A stretch of DNA of 64,000 nucleotides from Deltaproteobacteria bacterium (lineage in GTDB: Bacteria; Desulfobacterota; Binatia; UBA1149; SPBQ01). Positions 1 through 11,221 of the stretch are shown here, in pieces. The stretch is taken from assembly GCA_029262375.1 (NCBI GenBank), contig JAJCZM010000050.1:1-64000 (forward strand). Direction: 5' to 3'. The notes beneath the pieces are model-generated. The model made no database searches. It was given only the letters and a program-made list of their open reading frames with translations, and was not told where the DNA came from. The number at the start of each line of letters is the position of its first letter. Positions within the stretch are counted from its first letter, which is position 1. The position numbers and the translations under genes were made by a program.

Positions 1-126
1 GCCGCCCATCGCCTTGCTCTGGACCAAAGTGATCGCCGCTGTCAACGTCGTCTTGCCATGGTCTACGTGACCAATCGTTCCTACGTTTACGTGCGGCTTC
101 GTTCGCTCAAATTTCTCCTTTGCCAT
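1..126 (-). CDS. tuf: Elongation factor Tu, N-terminal part (truncated by window edge)
   Basis: Reverse complement of 126..1 reads [42 protein letters not shown], with the EF-Tu [11 protein letters not shown]-loop. Confidence 0.97.
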   Translation of the reverse strand, partial: MAKEKFERTKPHVNVGTIGHVDHGKTTLTAAITLVQSKAMGG

Positions 127-256
127 CCCTTACTCTCCTGATGTCCAGGTACTACTCAAGCCACCAGATCGTCGATCTCATCGATCGCGACCCGACGTAC
201 CTCAATGGCCCTGCCTTGCTCGACCTGCACTAACCGCAAGCGTCGAACTCTCACTA

Positions 257-332
257 TGGAGCCCACGACCGGATTTGAACCGGTGACCTCTTCCTTACCA
301 AGGAAGTGCTCTGCCGCCTGAGCTACGTGGGC
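257..332 (-). tRNA. tRNA-Thr(GGT)
   Basis: Cloverleaf GCCCACGTAGCTCAGGCGGCAGAGCACTTCCTTGGTAAGGAAGAGGTCACCGGTTCAAATCCGGTCGTGGGCTCCA; anticodon GGT. Confidence 0.95.
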
Positions 333-366
333 CAACGAAGCGCGCTGCGCTTCCTTGTCTGCCACA

Positions 367-440
367 AGCGGGAGACGAGATTCGAACTCGCGACCCTCAG
401 CTTGGAAGGCTGATGCTCTAACCACCTGAGCTACTCCCGC
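367..440 (-). tRNA. tRNA-Gly(TCC)
   Basis: GCGGGAGTAGCTCAG...CAGCCTTCCAAGCTG...GTTCGAATCTCGTCTCCCGC; anticodon TCC. Confidence 0.95.
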
Positions 441-591
441 ACGACGGCAGTGATGGAAGGACTCTCGTTGCGCTCGAGGGCGCGTCGCTGGCGCAGCGGG
501 CGAGAGGCCGGAGCCATCACTCAGTCTTTGTTATCGTTCTTCCGTTCAACCGCCGGCACATGCTTCGCGTGCGCCGTACTACAAATTCGAG

Positions 592-677
592 TGGTGGACA
601 GGGGAGGACTCGAACCTCCGTAGGCAAAAGCCGGCAGATTTACAGTCTGCTCCCGTTGACCGCTTGGGTACCTGTCC
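592..677 (-). tRNA. tRNA-Tyr(GTA)
   Basis: GGACAGGTACCCAAGCGGTCAACGGGAGCAGACTGTAAATCTGC...GGTTCGAGTCCTCCCCTGTCCACCA; long variable arm, anticodon GTA. Confidence 0.95.
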
Positions 678-808
678 TCTACTTCTTTCGAATCCTTCTA
701 CTAAGCCCTTAAACCGTGACCTTGTCTTTTCACTCGTTGCGCTCGTTTCGCTCGCTGCGCCGGCGTGTGTGCCGCTTCGTCGATGCCGCGTACAGACCGA
801 CGATGCGG

Positions 809-885
809 TGGAGCCGATGGCCAGACTCGAACTGGCGACCTGCTGATTACAAATCAGCTGCTCTAGCCAACTGAGCTACATCGGC
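809..885 (-). tRNA. tRNA-Thr(TGT)
   Basis: GCCGATGTAGCTCAGTTGGCTAGAGCAGCTGATTTGTAATCAGC...CATCGGCTCCA; anticodon TGT. Confidence 0.95.
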
Positions 886-1147
886 GTTACCGAGCAACGC
901 CGGACCGGCCGATACCGATCGGTGCTACAACATCGTCCGCCCTACGAACGAAACGAAGATCGTGCCCCGGTTCCGACGCGCCAACAGGGCTCAAGAGCCA
1001 CTATCGGTGCCGTATTTAATGCGAGGATGAGGCTATCTTGCTTACGTCGGAGCCACCACGAGTATGGTGAAACCGGCCATCAGCCGTCTAAAAACCAACC
1101 TGCGCGCCAGCGAAAACATGTCCGAATATCAATCGCTTGAAAAAGTG

Positions 1148-1975
1148 TCAACAGTCGGACGAGCGATATAGCACGGTTTCGCGTAGCCGATAGACGGCCA
1201 GGGCGGTAGCGACCGACGCATTGAGGGATTCGCCACCGCCCAGCATCGGGATCGACGCCAATTCATCACAGTTTTCAGCGACGAGGCGTCGTAGACCAGC
1301 CCCCTCGCTGCCAACGATGAGCCCCATCTTTGCCCCTTCTTCGCTCGGGCTGAGTTCCCGCTGAGCGCCTGCCGCCAAGCCCACCAGCCAGAATCCGGCC
1401 TTTCGGGCCGATTCCATGGCCTGGACTAGATTGCCCGCGAGGCAGACCGGGACGCGCATTGCGGCGCCGGCCGAAGCACGAGCAACGGCCGCGGTGACCG
1501 AAACACTGCGGCGCGATGGAATCACGACCGCCATGGCACCCGCGGCCTCACAACTTCGAATGATCGCTCCGAGGTTGTGCGGATCTTCGATGCCGTCGAG
1601 GAATACAAGCAATCCTGAGTCCGCCATCAGGTAATCGTGGAGATCCGCATATTGGTATGAGATCTCTGCCGCAATGCCCTGGGCACGTACTCCGCTCAGG
1701 TGATCGGCTTCGCCTAGACTGACCATGGACAGCGCGACGCCTAGCCTGCGCGCTTCGTCCCCGAGCCGATCAGCGCGCCCTCCGGCCCCCTGTTCGAGCA
1801 ACACTCGGTGTACTCCGTCTGGATTCTCGAGAGCGGCTTCCACCGCGTGCGGCCCGCCGATGACGATTCCCGCGTCACGCGACGCGCGCGGGGACCCGTC
1901 GCGCCGGGCCGATCCGCCCGGTGATTTGCGTGAGTTGCGCGAGTTGCGTGCTTTTCGCGGAGACATTGCGTTCAC
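1148..1975 (-). CDS. rlmB: 23S rRNA (guanosine-2'-O-)-methyltransferase RlmB (SpoU/TrmH family)
   Basis: GPHAVEAALENP, LDGIEDPHNLGAIIRSCEAAGA, LIVGSEGAGLRRLVAENCDELASIPMLGGGESLNASVATALAVY motifs. Confidence 0.93.
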   Translation of the reverse strand: MNAMSPRKARNSRNSRKSPGGSARRDGSPRASRDAGIVIGGPHAVEAALENPDGVHRVLLEQGAGGRADRLGDEARRLGVALSMVSLGEADHLSGVRAQGIAAEISYQYADLHDYLMADSGLLVFLDGIEDPHNLGAIIRSCEAAGAMAVVIPSRRSVSVTAAVARASAGAAMRVPVCLAGNLVQAMESARKAGFWLVGLAAGAQRELSPSEEGAKMGLIVGSEGAGLRRLVAENCDELASIPMLGGGESLNASVATALAVYRLRETVLYRSSDC

Positions 1976-2043
1976 ACGGCTGAAGCACAGGCGACGCCTG
2001 GCAATTTACAGCCGAACACCGGTTGTCTACACTGAGCCTTTCC

Positions 2044-3216
2044 ATGGGTAAAACCCTGCGTCGTTACATCCTTCGCGAGGTCGGATCAGCGTTCGTAGCG
2101 GGATTGGGGATCTTCACCTTTGTCCTGCTCGTTGCACGAATCCTTGAACTCGTCGACCTCGTCCTCGCTCGCGGCGTGCCCGCGCAGAAGGTCCTCGTCC
2201 TATTCGCCTACATTCTCCCGTCTTTTTTGGAGCTCGCTATTCCGATGGCGGTACTGCTGGCCAGTGTGGTCGCCTTCGGCAGGCTGGCGACCGACGGTGA
2301 GCTGACGGGAATTCGCGCGGCGGGCATCGAGGTCACGCAGCTTCTCAAGCCGGTTCTCATTTTCGGTGTCTGCGTCGCAGTGCTCACGTTCTCGCTGGCA
2401 GCGTATGCCAGTCCGTGGGCCAACCGGCGCATTCAGGACACGCTCTACGACATCGCCAAGACACGGGCTACGGCCGCACTGCGCCCTCGCCTTTTCAACT
2501 CGACGTTCGGTGGAATGGTCATATACGTCGACAGCCTCGATCAGGAGCAGGGCCTGATGAAGGGCATTCTGCTCAGCGACGAGCGAGAGAACTACCGACG
2601 CACTACGATCTTTGCGGCAGCCGGTAGGCTGGTCACCAATGAAGAACTGAAGACCGTGTATCTCCGGCTACTCGATGGGACGAGCCTCTCCTACCACGCG
2701 GCTCAGGAGAGCTACGACAAGACCGATTTCCAGTCGCTCGAGGTCAACCTGGATCTGGAACAGGACATGCCTGAGATCCGCGCCGAGGATACCGGCCCGC
2801 GCCATCTCGACTGGCCCGAGCTGCTAGCCCTCAAACGCCAACGGGTGCGCGCCGGCGAAGACCCCATCGAAGAAGACATCGAGATCCAGCGAAAATTCGC
2901 GCTAGCGGCCGCCGGCCTGCTGCTGGGACTCGTCGGAGTGCCCCTGGGCATCCAGCGCTCCAGAGCGGTGCGCGCGCGCGGGATGGCCGTGAGCATCGTC
3001 GTAATCCTGGTCTACTACATTCTGATCAGCACCGGCGTCACGCTCGTGCGCAGCGGTGCGATGGCGCCGCTGCCTGCGATGTGGATGCCCAATGCCGTCG
3101 TGGGCGTCCTGGCGATCTACTTCATTCGACGGGTATCTCGCGATCAACCCGCCCTCCCCTCGCCGATAGAGGCCTGGCAGCGCATGCGAGCGCGCCGCTA
3201 CGACAACGACGAATGA
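2044..3216 (+). CDS. lptF: LPS export ABC transporter permease LptF
   Basis: MGKTLRRYILREVGSAFVAG...; YjgP/YjgQ architecture; overlaps the following lptG by ATGA. Confidence 0.9.
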   Translation: MGKTLRRYILREVGSAFVAGLGIFTFVLLVARILELVDLVLARGVPAQKVLVLFAYILPSFLELAIPMAVLLASVVAFGRLATDGELTGIRAAGIEVTQLLKPVLIFGVCVAVLTFSLAAYASPWANRRIQDTLYDIAKTRATAALRPRLFNSTFGGMVIYVDSLDQEQGLMKGILLSDERENYRRTTIFAAAGRLVTNEELKTVYLRLLDGTSLSYHAAQESYDKTDFQSLEVNLDLEQDMPEIRAEDTGPRHLDWPELLALKRQRVRAGEDPIEEDIEIQRKFALAAAGLLLGLVGVPLGIQRSRAVRARGMAVSIVVILVYYILISTGVTLVRSGAMAPLPAMWMPNAVVGVLAIYFIRRVSRDQPALPSPIEAWQRMRARRYDNDE

Positions 3217-4292
3217 GCGTGATCGCCCGCTATCTGGTGGCGCTCTACTTCAAGGCCTTCGTGCTCTGCCTGGTCTCGGGCATGGCGCTGTTCTTCACCA
3301 TCGACTTCTTCGAGGCCCTCGAGACGCTAGAGGGCTACAACGCCGACATCTCGACCGTAGCGCTCTACTTCGTCCTGAAGGTGCCGAACATGGTCCGCGA
3401 GGTGTATCCGGCAGCCGCGCTATTGGCCGTGCTAATCAGCTTGGGCAACCTGGCGCGACATCACGAGATTCTGGCAATGCGGGCATGCGGCATTTCGACA
3501 TTTCAGCTGGCACTACCGCTACTGTACCTGAGCGCGCTGATCAGCATCGGCATGTTGATATGGAACGAGACAGTGGTTCCTCCTACAGCCGCGGAGTCGC
3601 GGCGTATTCGCGACATCACGATCATGAAGAAACGCTCGACCGGGGCGTTCAACTCCAGTTCGCTGTGGTTCCAGGCCCGCAACGGCTTTTTCAACATCGA
3701 GTATTTCGACGCGAATCGTCGCGCATTGTTTGGTCTCACGCTGTACGAGACCGACAAGGATCTTCGGCTGCTACGCATTCTCGAAGTACCCGAGGCGTAT
3801 TGGCGTGACGACAAGTGGGACATTCAGGGGGGTCAGGTCAAGGATATTCGCGAGAACGGCCAGATTGAACACCGGCCGCTGCGTCTCGGTGAGCTCGACC
3901 TGACGGACCCACCCAGCGACTTCGCGAACCGCCGGCAGAAGACGAAAGAACTCGGATACGCGCAGCTACGCCGCCGCATCGAAGTGCTACGTGCGAAAGG
4001 ACTTCAGGCTGATGCTTTCGAGGTAGACTTGAACGCAAAGCTCTCACTTCCGTTCGCGGGCCTGATAACCGTACTGGTCGGCTTTCCCTTGGCCGTCCGA
4101 TCAGGAAATCGCGGCGGCGCGACATCCAATATAGTGGCCGGCCTTGCCGTGGGATTCGCCTACTGGGTCACGATGGCGATTGCCCTCGCCATCGGTCGCT
4201 CGGGCGGGCTCCCTCCATTCGTGGCGGCGTGGACGGCCAACGTGCTGTTCGCGGCGATTGGAGCGGCGCTGTACGTCGGCTCGGATATCTAA
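3213..4292 (+). CDS. lptG: LPS export ABC transporter permease LptG
   Basis: MSVIARYLVALYFKAFVLCLVSGMALFFTIDFFE...; start ATG overlaps lptF stop (ATGA). Confidence 0.9.
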   Translation: MSVIARYLVALYFKAFVLCLVSGMALFFTIDFFEALETLEGYNADISTVALYFVLKVPNMVREVYPAAALLAVLISLGNLARHHEILAMRACGISTFQLALPLLYLSALISIGMLIWNETVVPPTAAESRRIRDITIMKKRSTGAFNSSSLWFQARNGFFNIEYFDANRRALFGLTLYETDKDLRLLRILEVPEAYWRDDKWDIQGGQVKDIRENGQIEHRPLRLGELDLTDPPSDFANRRQKTKELGYAQLRRRIEVLRAKGLQADAFEVDLNAKLSLPFAGLITVLVGFPLAVRSGNRGGATSNIVAGLAVGFAYWVTMAIALAIGRSGGLPPFVAAWTANVLFAAIGAALYVGSDI

Positions 4293-4298
4293 GATCGG

Positions 4299-5315
4299 CT
4301 ACGGCAAAGCGGCGGTCAGCTGCAAACCGGTGTGTTCGGGCAGTCCCAACATGCAGTTGAAGTTCTGAATCGCTTGGCCGGCAGCGCCTTTGCCTAGATT
4401 GTCGATAGCTGAGATCACCGTGGCGCAGTTCTCATCACGGTCATAGGCGAATCCGATTTCTACGCGATTCGTACCGCGCACGTTGCGCGGCTCGGGGACC
4501 TCTCCCTCAGGCAGCACCGCCACGAATTGCTCACTCGCGTAGGCGTCGGCAAATCGTTTCGCCAGATCGACGGGCCTGTCGAACTGAACATAGCAACTCG
4601 ACAGAAGCCCTCGCGCGATGGGCAACAGATGCGGCGAGAACCGCACCCGTACGTCGGCTTCGCCGAGGTTGGCGAGCGTTGACTCGATTTCGGGCTGGTG
4701 CCGATGCTTCCACGTCCCGTACGGCCTGATGTTCTCCGTAACTTCGGCAAATATCTGCTCGGTCTTACCGGCGCGCCCAGCGCCGGATGTTCCTGACTTG
4801 GAATCTACAAAAACAGGAGAAGCGATCGACCCGCCTAGAGGCAGTAGCGCCATCAACGCGCCGGTGGGATAGCAGCCGGGATTGGCAACCAGCTGAGCGC
4901 CGGCGACTCGATCTCTCGCGTACTCGGTCAGACCGTAGACAGCCGCTTGGAGAAGCCCCGGAGCTGCATGCGTTCCGTACCACGACTCGTAGAGGTCTCG
5001 GTCCGAGAAACGGAAATCGGCCCCAAGATCGACGACGCGCAGACCAGCATCGACCAGGCCGCTGACCACCGGAGTAGAAGCACCATGCGGGAGAGCAACA
5101 AAGGCGAAGTCGGCGTCGGCCGCGATCGCAGCCACATCGGCCTTGACCAAGCTGAGGCCGAACGGCGCCAGATATCGGTGGACATCGCCAAGGGGGTGTC
5201 CAGCATCCTTCTCGGACGTAGCGACCGTGAGATTTACGTTTGGATGGGCAACTAGCAGGCGCACCAATTCGGCGCCGGCGTAGCCGGTCGCTCCGACAAC
5301 GGCAGTTCGCACCAT
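4299..5315 (-). CDS. argC: N-acetyl-gamma-glutamyl-phosphate reductase
   Basis: MVRTAVVGATGYAGAELVRLLVAHPN...VANPGCYPTGALMALLPL; ArgC signature. Confidence 0.95.
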   Translation of the reverse strand: MVRTAVVGATGYAGAELVRLLVAHPNVNLTVATSEKDAGHPLGDVHRYLAPFGLSLVKADVAAIAADADFAFVALPHGASTPVVSGLVDAGLRVVDLGADFRFSDRDLYESWYGTHAAPGLLQAAVYGLTEYARDRVAGAQLVANPGCYPTGALMALLPLGGSIASPVFVDSKSGTSGAGRAGKTEQIFAEVTENIRPYGTWKHRHQPEIESTLANLGEADVRVRFSPHLLPIARGLLSSCYVQFDRPVDLAKRFADAYASEQFVAVLPEGEVPEPRNVRGTNRVEIGFAYDRDENCATVISAIDNLGKGAAGQAIQNFNCMLGLPEHTGLQLTAALP

Positions 5316-5347
5316 GCCAGGGGAGCCTGCCCGCATGCTGTGGGGCA

Positions 5348-5743
5348 CTAGCGCTTCGAGTACTGCGGCCGTTTGCGAGCTTTGTGGTGCCCGTATTTCT
5401 TGCGTTCGACCTCGCGCGGGTCACGCGTCAAGAAGCCGGCCTTCTTTAGTGCGGGCCGCAGGTCGGGCTGGGAAACCAACAGCGCCCGGCTCACACCAAG
5501 GCGAATGGCGCTCGCCTGCGCAGAGATGCCACCACCTTTCACGCTGACGATGATGTCAAAGTTGCCACCGGTCTTCGTCAACTCGAAGGGCTGAGCGATG
5601 ACCATGCGCGCTGTGGGGCGTGGGAAATAATCTTCGAGACCGCGGCTGTTGATCGTGTACTGCCCGGATCCGGGCACCAAGCGCACACGCGCGACGGACG
5701 ACTTACGTCGGCCGGTAGCTGCAAATTCCTGCGTCGTCGCCAT
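5348..5743 (-). CDS. rpsI: 30S ribosomal protein S9
   Basis: [19 protein letters not shown]...C-terminal [17 protein letters not shown]. Confidence 0.98.
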   Translation of the reverse strand: MATTQEFAATGRRKSSVARVRLVPGSGQYTINSRGLEDYFPRPTARMVIAQPFELTKTGGNFDIIVSVKGGGISAQASAIRLGVSRALLVSQPDLRPALKKAGFLTRDPREVERKKYGHHKARKRPQYSKR

Positions 5744-5778
5744 CTAATCGATCTCCGATAACCGCTCAGTCGTGAAGC

Positions 5779-6219
5779 TCAGGCTTCCAGTTGAGCCGGC
5801 TTCTGTGCCGCGTGCGGGTGCTCAGCACCAGCATAAATCTTCAGCTTGGTGGCAAGCTGCCGGCCGAGTCTATTCTTCGGCAGCATGCCTACCACGGCTT
5901 TGCGAATAACTTCTTCAGGCGCCCGCGCGAGCAGCGACTCCGCATTCTCTTCGCGGATCCCGCCAACCCAACCGGAGTGCCGGTAATACATCTTGTTCTG
6001 GAGCTTGCGGCCCGTCAGCTTCACCTTTTCGGCGTTGATTACGACGACGAAGTCGCCGCAATCGACGTGCGGGGTAAAGAAGGGATTGTTCTTCCCACGG
6101 ATTGCCCGCGCGATACGCGTGGCAAGTCGTCCTAACGGTTGGTCTTCCGCATCAACGATGTACCAGGTGCGCGCCTCCATGGCGGCCTCTTTCGACAAAC
6201 TGCGGGTTACCTTCTGCAT
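5779..6219 (-). CDS. rplM: 50S ribosomal protein L13
   Basis: [54 protein letters not shown]; upstream of rpsI. Confidence 0.98.
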   Translation of the reverse strand: MQKVTRSLSKEAAMEARTWYIVDAEDQPLGRLATRIARAIRGKNNPFFTPHVDCGDFVVVINAEKVKLTGRKLQNKMYYRHSGWVGGIREENAESLLARAPEEVIRKAVVGMLPKNRLGRQLATKLKIYAGAEHPHAAQKPAQLEA

Positions 6220-6309
6220 CGCTTGATCCTGAGGATCTCGTCCTCGCTAAAATGCTGCGCTCTCGCTGCGGCCGAGTCCCCACTGGCTACATTCAGGGAC
6301 TGCTCGAGG

Positions 6310-6386
6310 TGGCGGGGCCGACGAGACTCGAACTCGCGACCTCCGGCGTGACAGGCCGGCGTTCTAACCAGCTGAACTACGACCCC
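6310..6386 (-). tRNA. tRNA-Asp(GTC)
   Basis: GGGGTCGTAGTTCAGCTGGTTAGAACGCCGGCCTGTCACGCCGG...CGGCCCCGCCA; anticodon GTC. Confidence 0.95.
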
Positions 6387-6509
6387 GCACTCTCGTGCCA
6401 GCAACTGCCAGCGCAGTCGGTCTAGTTAACAGCATCCATGACGGACATCAAACGGACCGAGGCCCGTAGGAAATAGCGCGACCGACTGTCTGTGCAGAGG
6501 ACCGGAAAA

Positions 6510-6585
6510 TGGTGGGCGGTACTGGGCTTGAACCAGTGACCCCCGGCTTGTAAGGCCGATGCTCTCCCAACTGAGCTAACCGCCC
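6510..6585 (-). tRNA. tRNA-Val(TAC)
   Basis: GGGCGGTTAGCTCAGTTGGGAGAGCATCGGCCTTACAAGCCGG...ACCGCCCACCA; anticodon TAC. Confidence 0.95.
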
Positions 6586-6629
6586 ATTTTCCGCCAGCGA
6601 AACGTACCTCCCGCCTGCTCAGCCCGCAA

Positions 6630-6661
6630 ACGACAAACGCCGCACCTTACGGTGCGGCGTT
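6630..6661 (-). terminator. Probable rho-independent terminator of lon
   Basis: Perfect stem AACGCCGCACC-gtaa-GGTGCGGCGTT followed on minus strand by TGTCGTTTGC; lies between lon stop and tRNA-Val. Confidence 0.7.
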
Positions 6662-6716
6662 CGCCTAGATCACGGACTATCCGACTAGCGGACTCGGGAA
6701 GCATGGACGATCGACG

Positions 6717-9200
6717 TCAGTGCGTCGTCACGTCGCCTTCCTCCTCCGGCTTCTGGACAAGGGCCGGCAACGGGCCGACGTGCTTGTCGAACTGGAAGAG
6801 CGACTCGCGCTCCTCAGGAAGCTGGATCGCATTCGCGAGCACTTCATCGAGGTGTTCGACCGGAACCAGCTCGATTTCCTTGAGTACGGTCTTCGGAATG
6901 TCCTTGATGTCCTGCACGTTCTCGGCCGGGATCAGCACCTTCGTGATTCCGGCGCGGTGCGCGGCCATGACCTTCTCTTTGAGGCCGCCGATGGGCAGCA
7001 CCCGGCCGCGCAACGTGATCTCACCGGTCATCGCAACATCGTTCGCCACCGGCATCTGCATCAGAGCCGAGACCAGCGACGTACACATCGTCACACCCGC
7101 AGAAGGTCCGTCTTTCGGAATCGCTCCCTCAGGTACGTGAATGTGAACATCGATGTTCTGATAGAAATCAGTCGGCAATCCGAGTTCGGTCGCTCGCGAT
7201 CGTACGTAGCTCATCGCGGCCTGTGCCGACTCCTGCATGACATCACCCAACTGACCGGTGATGATCAGGCGACCCTTGCCAGGCAGCGCGGTGACCTCGA
7301 TATTGAGCAACTCGCCGCCCATCTCGGTCCAGGCCAAGCCCGTAGTGACGCCAACGAGAGACTCTTTCTCCGCGAGACCGTAGCGGAATTTCGGCGATCC
7401 GAGATACTTCTCGAGCATCCGGCTGCCGACGTGCACCGCCGTGGGGACGTCCGAGCGGACGATCTCGACGGCGACCTTTCGGCAGACCGAGGCGAGTTCG
7501 CGCTCAAGTCCACGAACACCGGATTCCTTCGTGTAGCGACGAATGATCTCCAAGAGCGCGTTGTCTGAGAACGTCACATGGTCGTCTTCGAGACCGTTCT
7601 CTTCGCGCTGTTTCCGGATCAGGAAGTCCTTCGCGATGTGAAGCTTTTCGAGTTCCGTATAGCCGGCGATCCGAATGATCTCCATTCGATCTTGGAGCGG
7701 ACGCGGAATTCGATCGAGCACATTCGCCGTCGTGACGAACATCACCTTCGACAAATCGTAGTCGCAGTCTAGGTAGTGGTCATTGAACGTGGTGTTCTGT
7801 TCCGGGTCCAGCACTTCGAGCATGGCCGACGCGGGATCGCCGCGGAAGTCGGTCGACATCTTGTCAATCTCATCGAGCAGGAATACAGGATTGCCGCTGC
7901 CCGCCTTCTTCATGCTCTGGATGACTTTGCCGGGCATCGCGCCAATGTAGGTACGTCTGTGCCCACGGATCTCCGCTTCGTCGCGCACGCCGCCGAGCGA
8001 CACACGCACGAACTCGCGATTCAGTGATCGGGCAATCGATCGACCGAGAGAGGTCTTGCCGACGCCGGGGGGGCCCACGAGGCAGAGGATCGGCCCCTTG
8101 ATTGAACCGACGAGTTTCGTCACGGCCAGATACTCGAGAATGCGCTCCTTGACCTTCTCGAGCCCGTAGTGGTCCTCGTTCAAGACCGCGTGGGCTTCGT
8201 CGATGTCGATACGGTCTTCCGTGTACTCGTCCCACGGCAATCCCAGCATCCAATCGATGTAGTTGCGCACGACCGTCGCCTCGGCGGACATCGGCGACAT
8301 CATCTTAAGCTTCTTGATTTCTTTCTCGGTCTTGTCACGAGCTTCATCGCTCATTGGCGTTTTCGCCAACTTGTCTTCGAGCTCTTGGATCTCGTTCTTG
8401 AACTCGTCTTTCTCGCCAAGTTCTTTCTGGATCGCCCGCATCTGCTCGTTGAGGTAGTACTCTTTCTGAGTCTTCTCCATCTGCTTTTTCACGCGCGAGC
8501 GGATGCGTTTCTCGACCTCGAGAATCTCCATCTCTGAGCGCATGAAACCGAGCACTTTCTCGAGCCGCTCGCCCACCTCGAAGGTTTCGAGCAACTGCTG
8601 CTTGTCTTCAAGCTTGATGCCCAGATGCGAAACGATCGTATCGGCCAAGCGCGACGGGTCGTCGATCGACGCAACCGTCATCACCATTTCCGGCGGAATT
8701 TTCTTGTTCAGACGTACGTAGGCTTCGAACGTGGAGTTAACGCTGCGTACGAGCGCTTCGATCTCCGACTGTCCGTCTCCGGTTTCGTCAACCGGCGCTG
8801 CTTCGACCTCGAAGTACTCATCGTTGGCCAGGTAGTCGCCGATGCGGGCACGGAACTTACCTTCGACGAGCACTTTCACTGTGCCGTCCGGCAAGCGGAG
8901 TAACTGAACGACCGTCCCTACCGTGCCGACTTCGTGAATGTCTTCGGGCCCGGGATCGTTGGTCTTCGCGTCCTTTTGGGCCGCGAGCAGAATGCTTTGA
9001 TCAGCATCCATGGCAGCTTCGAGCGCTGCAATCGATTTCTGTCGGCCCACGAACAGTGGGACCACCATATGCGGAAACACGATAATGTCGCGTAGCGGAA
9101 GGAGAGGCAGACTGTTCACGTCGGAACCAGCTGACTCGTCCGACCCGGTTTCTTGCGGAGTATTCCGAAAAATCATGGACTCCTTTTCTTCCTTCGACAT
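6717..9200 (-). CDS. lon: ATP-dependent protease Lon
   Basis: [49 protein letters not shown]; catalytic [11 protein letters not shown]. Confidence 0.98.
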   Translation of the reverse strand: MSKEEKESMIFRNTPQETGSDESAGSDVNSLPLLPLRDIIVFPHMVVPLFVGRQKSIAALEAAMDADQSILLAAQKDAKTNDPGPEDIHEVGTVGTVVQLLRLPDGTVKVLVEGKFRARIGDYLANDEYFEVEAAPVDETGDGQSEIEALVRSVNSTFEAYVRLNKKIPPEMVMTVASIDDPSRLADTIVSHLGIKLEDKQQLLETFEVGERLEKVLGFMRSEMEILEVEKRIRSRVKKQMEKTQKEYYLNEQMRAIQKELGEKDEFKNEIQELEDKLAKTPMSDEARDKTEKEIKKLKMMSPMSAEATVVRNYIDWMLGLPWDEYTEDRIDIDEAHAVLNEDHYGLEKVKERILEYLAVTKLVGSIKGPILCLVGPPGVGKTSLGRSIARSLNREFVRVSLGGVRDEAEIRGHRRTYIGAMPGKVIQSMKKAGSGNPVFLLDEIDKMSTDFRGDPASAMLEVLDPEQNTTFNDHYLDCDYDLSKVMFVTTANVLDRIPRPLQDRMEIIRIAGYTELEKLHIAKDFLIRKQREENGLEDDHVTFSDNALLEIIRRYTKESGVRGLERELASVCRKVAVEIVRSDVPTAVHVGSRMLEKYLGSPKFRYGLAEKESLVGVTTGLAWTEMGGELLNIEVTALPGKGRLIITGQLGDVMQESAQAAMSYVRSRATELGLPTDFYQNIDVHIHVPEGAIPKDGPSAGVTMCTSLVSALMQMPVANDVAMTGEITLRGRVLPIGGLKEKVMAAHRAGITKVLIPAENVQDIKDIPKTVLKEIELVPVEHLDEVLANAIQLPEERESLFQFDKHVGPLPALVQKPEEEGDVTTH

Positions 9201-9246
9201 CTGCCGACTCCCCGATCCCTTTAGGGCTAGGAACTACTACCCATCG

Positions 9247-10500
9247 CTAGCCGGCGCGCGATGCGCTGGCGTAGACAACGATGGGCTGTTCCTTGTTCTC
9301 AACCACTTCCTGCGAGATGACCACTTCCTCGATCTCAGGGTGCGACGGTACGTCGTACATGACATCGAGCATGATCGCTTCCATGATCGCGCGTAGACCG
9401 CGGGCTCCCGACTTGCGAACCAGAGCTTCGCGAGCGATCGCCTCGAGCGCACCATCCGTGAACTTCAGCTTAACACTCTCCATCTCGAAGAGTTTCGCAT
9501 ACTGCTTCGTCAGCGCGTTCTTCGGCTCTTTCAAGATGCGCATGAGTGCTGGCTCGTCAAGGTCTTCCAGTGTTGCGATAACCGGCAAGCGACCTACGAA
9601 TTCGGGAATCAACCCGAACTTCAGCAGATCCTCGGTCTGGACCTCGTGTAGCATTTTCTGATTGGACGGATCCGCCGCTCCACGCACGTCGGCGCCGAAG
9701 CCCATCCCCTTCATGCCGGTTCGACGACGAATAATGTCCTCGAGACCGACGAACGCACCGCCACAGACGAATAGAATATTGGTCGTATCGACCTGCAGGA
9801 ACTCTTGCTGCGGATGCTTGCGGCCGCCTTTTGGAGGAACGCTGGCCGTCGTGCCTTCGACGATCTTCAGCAGGGCCTGTTGCACGCCCTCGCCCGAAAC
9901 GTCGCGCGTAATCGACGGATTGTCGCCCTTGCGTGCGACTTTATCGATTTCGTCAATATAGACGATGCCACGCTGGCACTTCTCGACGTCGTAGTCGGCG
10001 TTCTGCAGGAGACTGAGAATAATGTTTTCGACATCTTCGCCGACGTACCCGGCTTCCGTGAGGCTGGTCGCATCAGCAATCGCGAACGGGACTTGCAGGA
10101 AACGCGCAAGCGTCTGCGCCATCAATGTTTTGCCGGAGCCCGTTGGGCCGATCAGCAGAATGTTCGACTTCTGCAACTCGACGTCGCCGGTCATCATTGA
10201 GGAGTCAATGCGCTTGTAATGGTTATGGACTGCGACCGATAGGACCTTCTTCGCTTGATCCTGACCAACCACATACTGGTCCAGGACCTTGTATATGTCG
10301 GTCGGTTTGGGAACCGAGGAGACGGCGTTGATGGCCTCGTCCTGGTCGCATTCCTCCGCGATGATATCGTTGCAGAGATCGATGCACTCATCGCAAATGT
10401 AGACCGTCGGTCCAGCGATGAGTTTTCGCACCTCTTCCTGCCCCTTCCCGCAGAAGGAACATACGAGATCTTTAGTTTTGTCGTCGCCCTTAGTCGGCAT
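9247..10500 (-). CDS. clpX: ATP-dependent Clp protease ATP-binding subunit ClpX
   Basis: N-terminal zinc-binding [14 protein letters not shown], Walker [16 protein letters not shown]. Confidence 0.98.
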   Translation of the reverse strand: MPTKGDDKTKDLVCSFCGKGQEEVRKLIAGPTVYICDECIDLCNDIIAEECDQDEAINAVSSVPKPTDIYKVLDQYVVGQDQAKKVLSVAVHNHYKRIDSSMMTGDVELQKSNILLIGPTGSGKTLMAQTLARFLQVPFAIADATSLTEAGYVGEDVENIILSLLQNADYDVEKCQRGIVYIDEIDKVARKGDNPSITRDVSGEGVQQALLKIVEGTTASVPPKGGRKHPQQEFLQVDTTNILFVCGGAFVGLEDIIRRRTGMKGMGFGADVRGAADPSNQKMLHEVQTEDLLKFGLIPEFVGRLPVIATLEDLDEPALMRILKEPKNALTKQYAKLFEMESVKLKFTDGALEAIAREALVRKSGARGLRAIMEAIMLDVMYDVPSHPEIEEVVISQEVVENKEQPIVVYASASRAG

Positions 10501-10578
10501 CTGGTAGCGCTCCCTCGAGCCGCCGTTGTCTCATGCGTCGGCGCACGTAGACGAACCCGCAGCCGCGATCGTTCGTTC

Positions 10579-11175
10579 TCACTCGCCTCCGGTCGGTCGC
10601 TCCGTGATTACCTCGTCGATAATCCCGAAATCAACCGCCTCTTGGCCGGTCATGAACCGATCACGCTCGGTATCGGCTTGTATTCTATCAATATCCTGGC
10701 CCGTATGCTGGGCCAGAATTCCATTGATCTGTTCTCGGATTCTCAAGATCTCTTTCGACTGGATATCTATATCGGTCGCCTGGCCCTGGGCCCCCCCAAG
10801 TGGCTGATGAATCATCACCCGGGAGTGCGGGAGAGCATAGCGCTTGCCGCTTGCGCCGGCCGCAAGGAGGATTGCTCCCATGCTGGCGGCCTGTCCGAGA
10901 CACAAAGTGGAGACCGGCGGGCGGATATACTGCATCGTGTCATAGATCGCCAAGCCGGACGTAACGGAACCACCGGGCGAGTTGAGGTACAGGTATATCT
11001 CTTTGTCAGGATCCTCGGCTTCGAGGAAAAGCAGCTGCGCCGTGACGAGCGAGGCGATCTGATCGTTCACCTCGTCGCATAGGAATACGATTCTCTCGCG
11101 CAGGAGACGGGAATAGATGTCGTAGGAGCGCTCTCCACGACCTGTGTTTTCGACGACGATTGGAACGAGGGCCAT
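10579..11175 (-). CDS. clpP: ATP-dependent Clp protease proteolytic subunit ClpP
   Basis: [46 protein letters not shown] catalytic Ser; [10 protein letters not shown]. Start chosen at 11175 (preceded by GAGAGGAAACA). Confidence 0.96.
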   Translation of the reverse strand: MALVPIVVENTGRGERSYDIYSRLLRERIVFLCDEVNDQIASLVTAQLLFLEAEDPDKEIYLYLNSPGGSVTSGLAIYDTMQYIRPPVSTLCLGQAASMGAILLAAGASGKRYALPHSRVMIHQPLGGAQGQATDIDIQSKEILRIREQINGILAQHTGQDIDRIQADTERDRFMTGQEAVDFGIIDEVITERPTGGE

Positions 11176-11221
11176 TGTTTCCTCTCTTTGCGGCGCCGCC
11201 GCGCCGACGTTATCGGGATGC

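Noticed and set aside
6720-7568. 282-aa plus-strand ORF opposite lon
   Set aside because: Antisense shadow ORF; composition reflects complementary coding of Lon.
10255-11082. 275-aa plus-strand ORF opposite clpX/clpP
   Set aside because: Antisense shadow ORF over two highly conserved genes.
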